A DNA stretch of 17,038 bases from Clostridium sp. (GTDB lineage Bacteria > Bacillota > Clostridia > Clostridiales > Clostridiaceae): positions 1-17,038 of the forward strand of contig NZ_JAHAIF010000057.1 of assembly GCF_018372875.1 (NCBI RefSeq). Direction: 5' to 3'. How positions within the stretch are numbered: the first letter of the stretch is position 1; the number at the start of each line of letters is the position of its first letter. Shown here piece by piece: positions 15,034 through 17,038 of this stretch. A program made the translations under genes and the position numbers. The notes under the pieces were generated by a model. The model was not told the origin of the DNA. It searched no databases and was given only the letters and a program-made list of their open reading frames with translations.

Positions 15034-15062
15034 ATTTTATCATTTATTATATTATCTGTCTA
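15034..15062 (-). promoter_or_regulatory. Promoter of the fluoride riboswitch-antiporter unit
   Basis: Minus strand: -35 TAGACA (15062-15057, 5/6), 17-nt spacer, -10 TAAAAT (15039-15034, 5/6). The -35 box is directly adjacent to the stop codon of the upstream transporter gene, and transcription would begin about 10 nt before the aptamer. Confidence 0.75.
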
Positions 15063-15965
15063 CTAAAGAGCCCACTTTTTATCTCCAGTAAAGTTTACAT
15101 TCATCCACTTTTTAAGCTTAATTCCGGACATATTCTTATAAACTCTTTCTCTTACTTTATCCATTTCTTCAAGTTCATTTAGTTTTGATTCTTCATTAAA
15201 TACAAAATCAATTTCAATTCTTAATTCTCTTCCAATTTTACTTACTCTTGTAATAGAATCTTCAAAATTATAATCCTCTTCAATATCTTTTACAATTGTA
15301 TATATTTTATTATTTATATCATCGTCTGCATTAACATTGACAATTTCTTTAAAACTATTTATTAGGGTTACTACAGGAACTCTAATAAATATTACAGATG
15401 ATATTATAACCATAAATGGATCCACATATGTTGTTAAATATGATAAAGACGTTTTGGATAGAATAAATGATACCATAAATCCAACAAGAACTGCTGCACT
15501 TAAAATTGTGTCCATAAGCCATTGGTTACTTTCTGCATTCAAAAGGTCAGATGATAACTTTTTTCCCTTTCTATCTATAACAAAATATACAGTAGCACAA
15601 CCTACAGTAGATATTATTGAATACCATAATGCCATATTTGCATCTACAGGATTACCTCCTGCCATCACTTCTTTCACTGCATTAATAAAAGTTGTACTAC
15701 ACATTATAATTAACACTATAGATTTAAAAGCTACAGTTATTGGTTCTAACATACCTTTTCCAAAAGGAAACTTTTCAAAATCATTTTTGCTTATATAATT
15801 AGTTATCCATAATGCTAGAATAGATAAGAATAAACTAATAAATGAGTATAATCCATCAAACATAATCATGCTTGATTTTATTACTACTCCCCATCCTAAT
15901 CCTAATGCAGCGAAAAACAAACAACCTAAGGCTGAAAACTTCAGCATGTTTTTTTCCACTTTCAT
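15063..15965 (-). CDS. Cation diffusion facilitator (CDF) family transporter
   Basis: Membrane cation:proton antiporter of the CDF family: about six hydrophobic segments in residues 10-205 and a soluble C-terminal domain (about 210-300). I use the ATG at 15965 (300 residues) because GAGGTGA lies just upstream; an in-frame GTG at 15974 is inside that site. Characteristic sequences are MFDGLYSFISL in the second segment, FPFGKGMLEP in the following loop (the HPFGHGRxE position) and NAESNQWLMDTILS in the fifth. In YiiP-like members the metal site is DxxxD plus HxxxD; here the corresponding residues are D37-S41 and Q148-D152, so the canonical tetrahedral zinc site is altered. Substrate therefore unknown. 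Own promoter at 15998-16026; fluoride riboswitch unit begins at its stop codon. Confidence 0.85.
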   Translation of the reverse strand: MKVEKNMLKFSALGCLFFAALGLGWGVVIKSSMIMFDGLYSFISLFLSILALWITNYISKNDFEKFPFGKGMLEPITVAFKSIVLIIMCSTTFINAVKEVMAGGNPVDANMALWYSIISTVGCATVYFVIDRKGKKLSSDLLNAESNQWLMDTILSAAVLVGFMVSFILSKTSLSYLTTYVDPFMVIISSVIFIRVPVVTLINSFKEIVNVNADDDINNKIYTIVKDIEEDYNFEDSITRVSKIGRELRIEIDFVFNEESKLNELEEMDKVRERVYKNMSGIKLKKWMNVNFTGDKKWAL

Positions 15966-15997
15966 ATTATTCACCTCAATTAATAATCGCTAATTCT

Positions 15998-16026
15998 ATT
16001 ATACCGTTACATTTTTTTAGGCACAA
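15998..16026 (-). promoter_or_regulatory. Promoter of the CDF transporter gene
   Basis: Minus strand: -10 TATAAT perfect (16003-15998), 17-nt spacer, -35 TTGTGC (16026-16021; only TTG conserved). About 35 nt before the ATG at 15965. Confidence 0.6.
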
Positions 16027-16149
16027 CTGACTAAAACTAGTTAAATACGACACTAATATAGGGTGATATAAATTGTTACATTAATTGTAAATAACATATT
16101 AGTACCTTTTTTATATTGAAAAAGTACATATTTACATTAATATGCACCA

Positions 16150-16851
16150 CTAACTAAACAATAGATATTCAATTTGATCAGCCAACGTAATATTATTGAT
16201 ATTCCATTCCCTATCCATATATTCTTTATATTCTATTTTCTTATTTATGCCTTTTATAAATTCTTTAAACTCATTATCTAACCACGGTGCAGTCCAAGCA
16301 CCCGACCTACATACATGCAATGTATTTATCTGTACTTTGGGATCTAATTCATCAATTTCTTTATATACTATATCAAATTTTTCGTTTATTTCCTTAAAAT
16401 TTTCCTCTTTTTCACTTGTATATGGACTTAATATAATATTTCCTCTTCTCACCAATCCTTCATTAAGAAGTTTTCCTAACCAATTTGCACAATTAACTTC
16501 ATAATTAAGACTTTCTAACCCTCCATATCCTAAGTCAGTATGAGAATCAAAATTATACACTTCCTCACACTTAGTTATTTTAGCTAAATCATAAGCTATT
16601 TTATGAGAATCAGAAACTATTATTTTATCTATAGTATTTAAATTAAAATATTTACTTATGTTTATCCAAAAATTATTCTTCTCTTTTCCAACAATCATTC
16701 TTTTAGTTATATCTATACCACATTGTTTTTTCTCTAAATATAATCTATACCAATGCTTGTCTATATTTCTCCTATTCTCTAGGTAAGATAAATTAAAATA
16801 ACCTACATATGGCATAAAATAATCCCAATCTATAGTTAAGAGCGCCTTCAT
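16150..16851 (-). CDS. Hypothetical protein, arginase-like/UPF0489-like
   Basis: Soluble protein of 233 residues. Motifs resemble the arginase/deacetylase-type fold seen in UPF0489 proteins: LTIDWDYF at the N-terminus, NFDSHTDLGYGG in the middle (Asp-His-Asp cluster suitable for metal), NCANWL and CRSGAWTAPWLDNEF near the C-terminus. I am not certain of the family and give no reaction. Start choice: an in-frame ATG at 16884 would lie about five bases from the expected transcription start of the promoter at 16896-16924, nearly leaderless, whereas the ATG at 16851 has AAGGAG upstream (spacing about 12 nt, longer than usual) and begins with the conserved-looking MKALLTIDWDYF. Stands alone; 125-185 nt of non-coding sequence separates it from the CDF gene. 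Confidence 0.75.
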   Translation of the reverse strand: MKALLTIDWDYFMPYVGYFNLSYLENRRNIDKHWYRLYLEKKQCGIDITKRMIVGKEKNNFWINISKYFNLNTIDKIIVSDSHKIAYDLAKITKCEEVYNFDSHTDLGYGGLESLNYEVNCANWLGKLLNEGLVRRGNIILSPYTSEKEENFKEINEKFDIVYKEIDELDPKVQINTLHVCRSGAWTAPWLDNEFKEFIKGINKKIEYKEYMDREWNINNITLADQIEYLLFS

Positions 16852-16895
16852 AATAATCACATTCTCCTTATACTTATAAAGCATTTCTTACCTTT

Positions 16896-16924
16896 ATTAT
16901 ATACTTCCTATATATTCCAATCAA
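16896..16924 (-). promoter_or_regulatory. Promoter of the arginase-like gene
   Basis: Minus strand: -35 TTGATT (16924-16919, 4/6), 17-nt spacer, perfect -10 TATAAT (16901-16896). Expected start of transcription near 16889. The remainder of the window (16925-17038) shows no gene. Confidence 0.75.
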
Positions 16925-17038
16925 ATGTATAGTGTAACATGTTTGAGTCAAGTAAAAGTTGGCAATAATTTCACTTATTTTTATATCCATTATTCTACAG
17001 TTGACTTTTATAATTTCCCTACCCAAACCTACTTTTAA

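Noticed and set aside
15000..15182. 60-residue plus-strand open frame
   Set aside because: It overlaps the fluoride aptamer, its promoter and the 3' end of the CDF gene antisense; composition is that of antisense A+T-rich DNA and no ribosome binding site is evident.
16102..16127. GTAC...GTAC hairpin downstream of the arginase-like gene considered as a terminator
   Set aside because: The stem is short with a bulge and is not followed by a T-run on the minus strand.

Overview
The window is strongly A+T-rich, with textbook AGGAGG ribosome binding sites, tightly packed genes and many U-tailed hairpins. Together with the families present (RpiR-type MurR, MupG/DUF871 proteins, a MurK-type kinase, clostridial-type antiporter and small hypothetical proteins) this points to a low-GC Firmicute, most likely a Clostridium or close relative. 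I assign no species.

Layout. (1) Positions 50-1788: a minus-strand group of msrB (methionine sulfoxide reductase), a membrane-anchored N-acetylmuramoyl-L-alanine amidase and an unknown 139-residue protein, closed by a bidirectional terminator at 50-93. (2) 1878-3404: a lone plus-strand lnt (apolipoprotein N-acyltransferase), facing the next cluster across a shared terminator. (3) 3442-13659, the heart of the window: a minus-strand peptidoglycan-sugar salvage locus. In transcription order it runs murR regulator, serine hydrolase (AmiE/YbbE-like), PTS EIIC (A), mupG (A), murQ, anmK, PTS EIIC (B), mupG (B), murK. A small plus-strand gene with a CxxC motif lies between murR and the hydrolase. (4) 13730-15062: a cation:proton antiporter gene behind a complete fluoride riboswitch (aptamer, overlapping intrinsic terminator and a near-consensus promoter). 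(5) 15063-15965: a cation diffusion facilitator with an altered metal site. (6) 16150-16851: an arginase-like (UPF0489-like) hypothetical protein with a strong promoter at 16896-16924.

How the central genes fit together. From family knowledge, a PTS EIIC would import and 6-phosphorylate MurNAc-GlcNAc (or MurNAc). MupG would split MurNAc-6P-GlcNAc into MurNAc-6P and GlcNAc. MurK would phosphorylate free GlcNAc (and MurNAc), AnmK would convert 1,6-anhydroMurNAc to MurNAc-6P, and MurQ would remove the lactyl ether to give GlcNAc-6P. The hydrolase would strip peptides. The locus carries two EIIC-MupG pairs but no EIIA, EIIB, NagZ, NagA or NagB, so partners must be elsewhere. A 15-bp near-palindrome, TGAAAT-N3-ATTTCA, occurs in variants beside three promoters of the locus (murR, hydrolase, EIIC A) and is a strong candidate for the MurR operator.

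The most notable points are the fluoride riboswitch in front of an antiporter, the duplicated EIIC-MupG modules under a shared operator, an intraoperonic terminator-like hairpin between murQ and anmK, and a catalytically intact lnt in what appears to be a Gram-positive genome.
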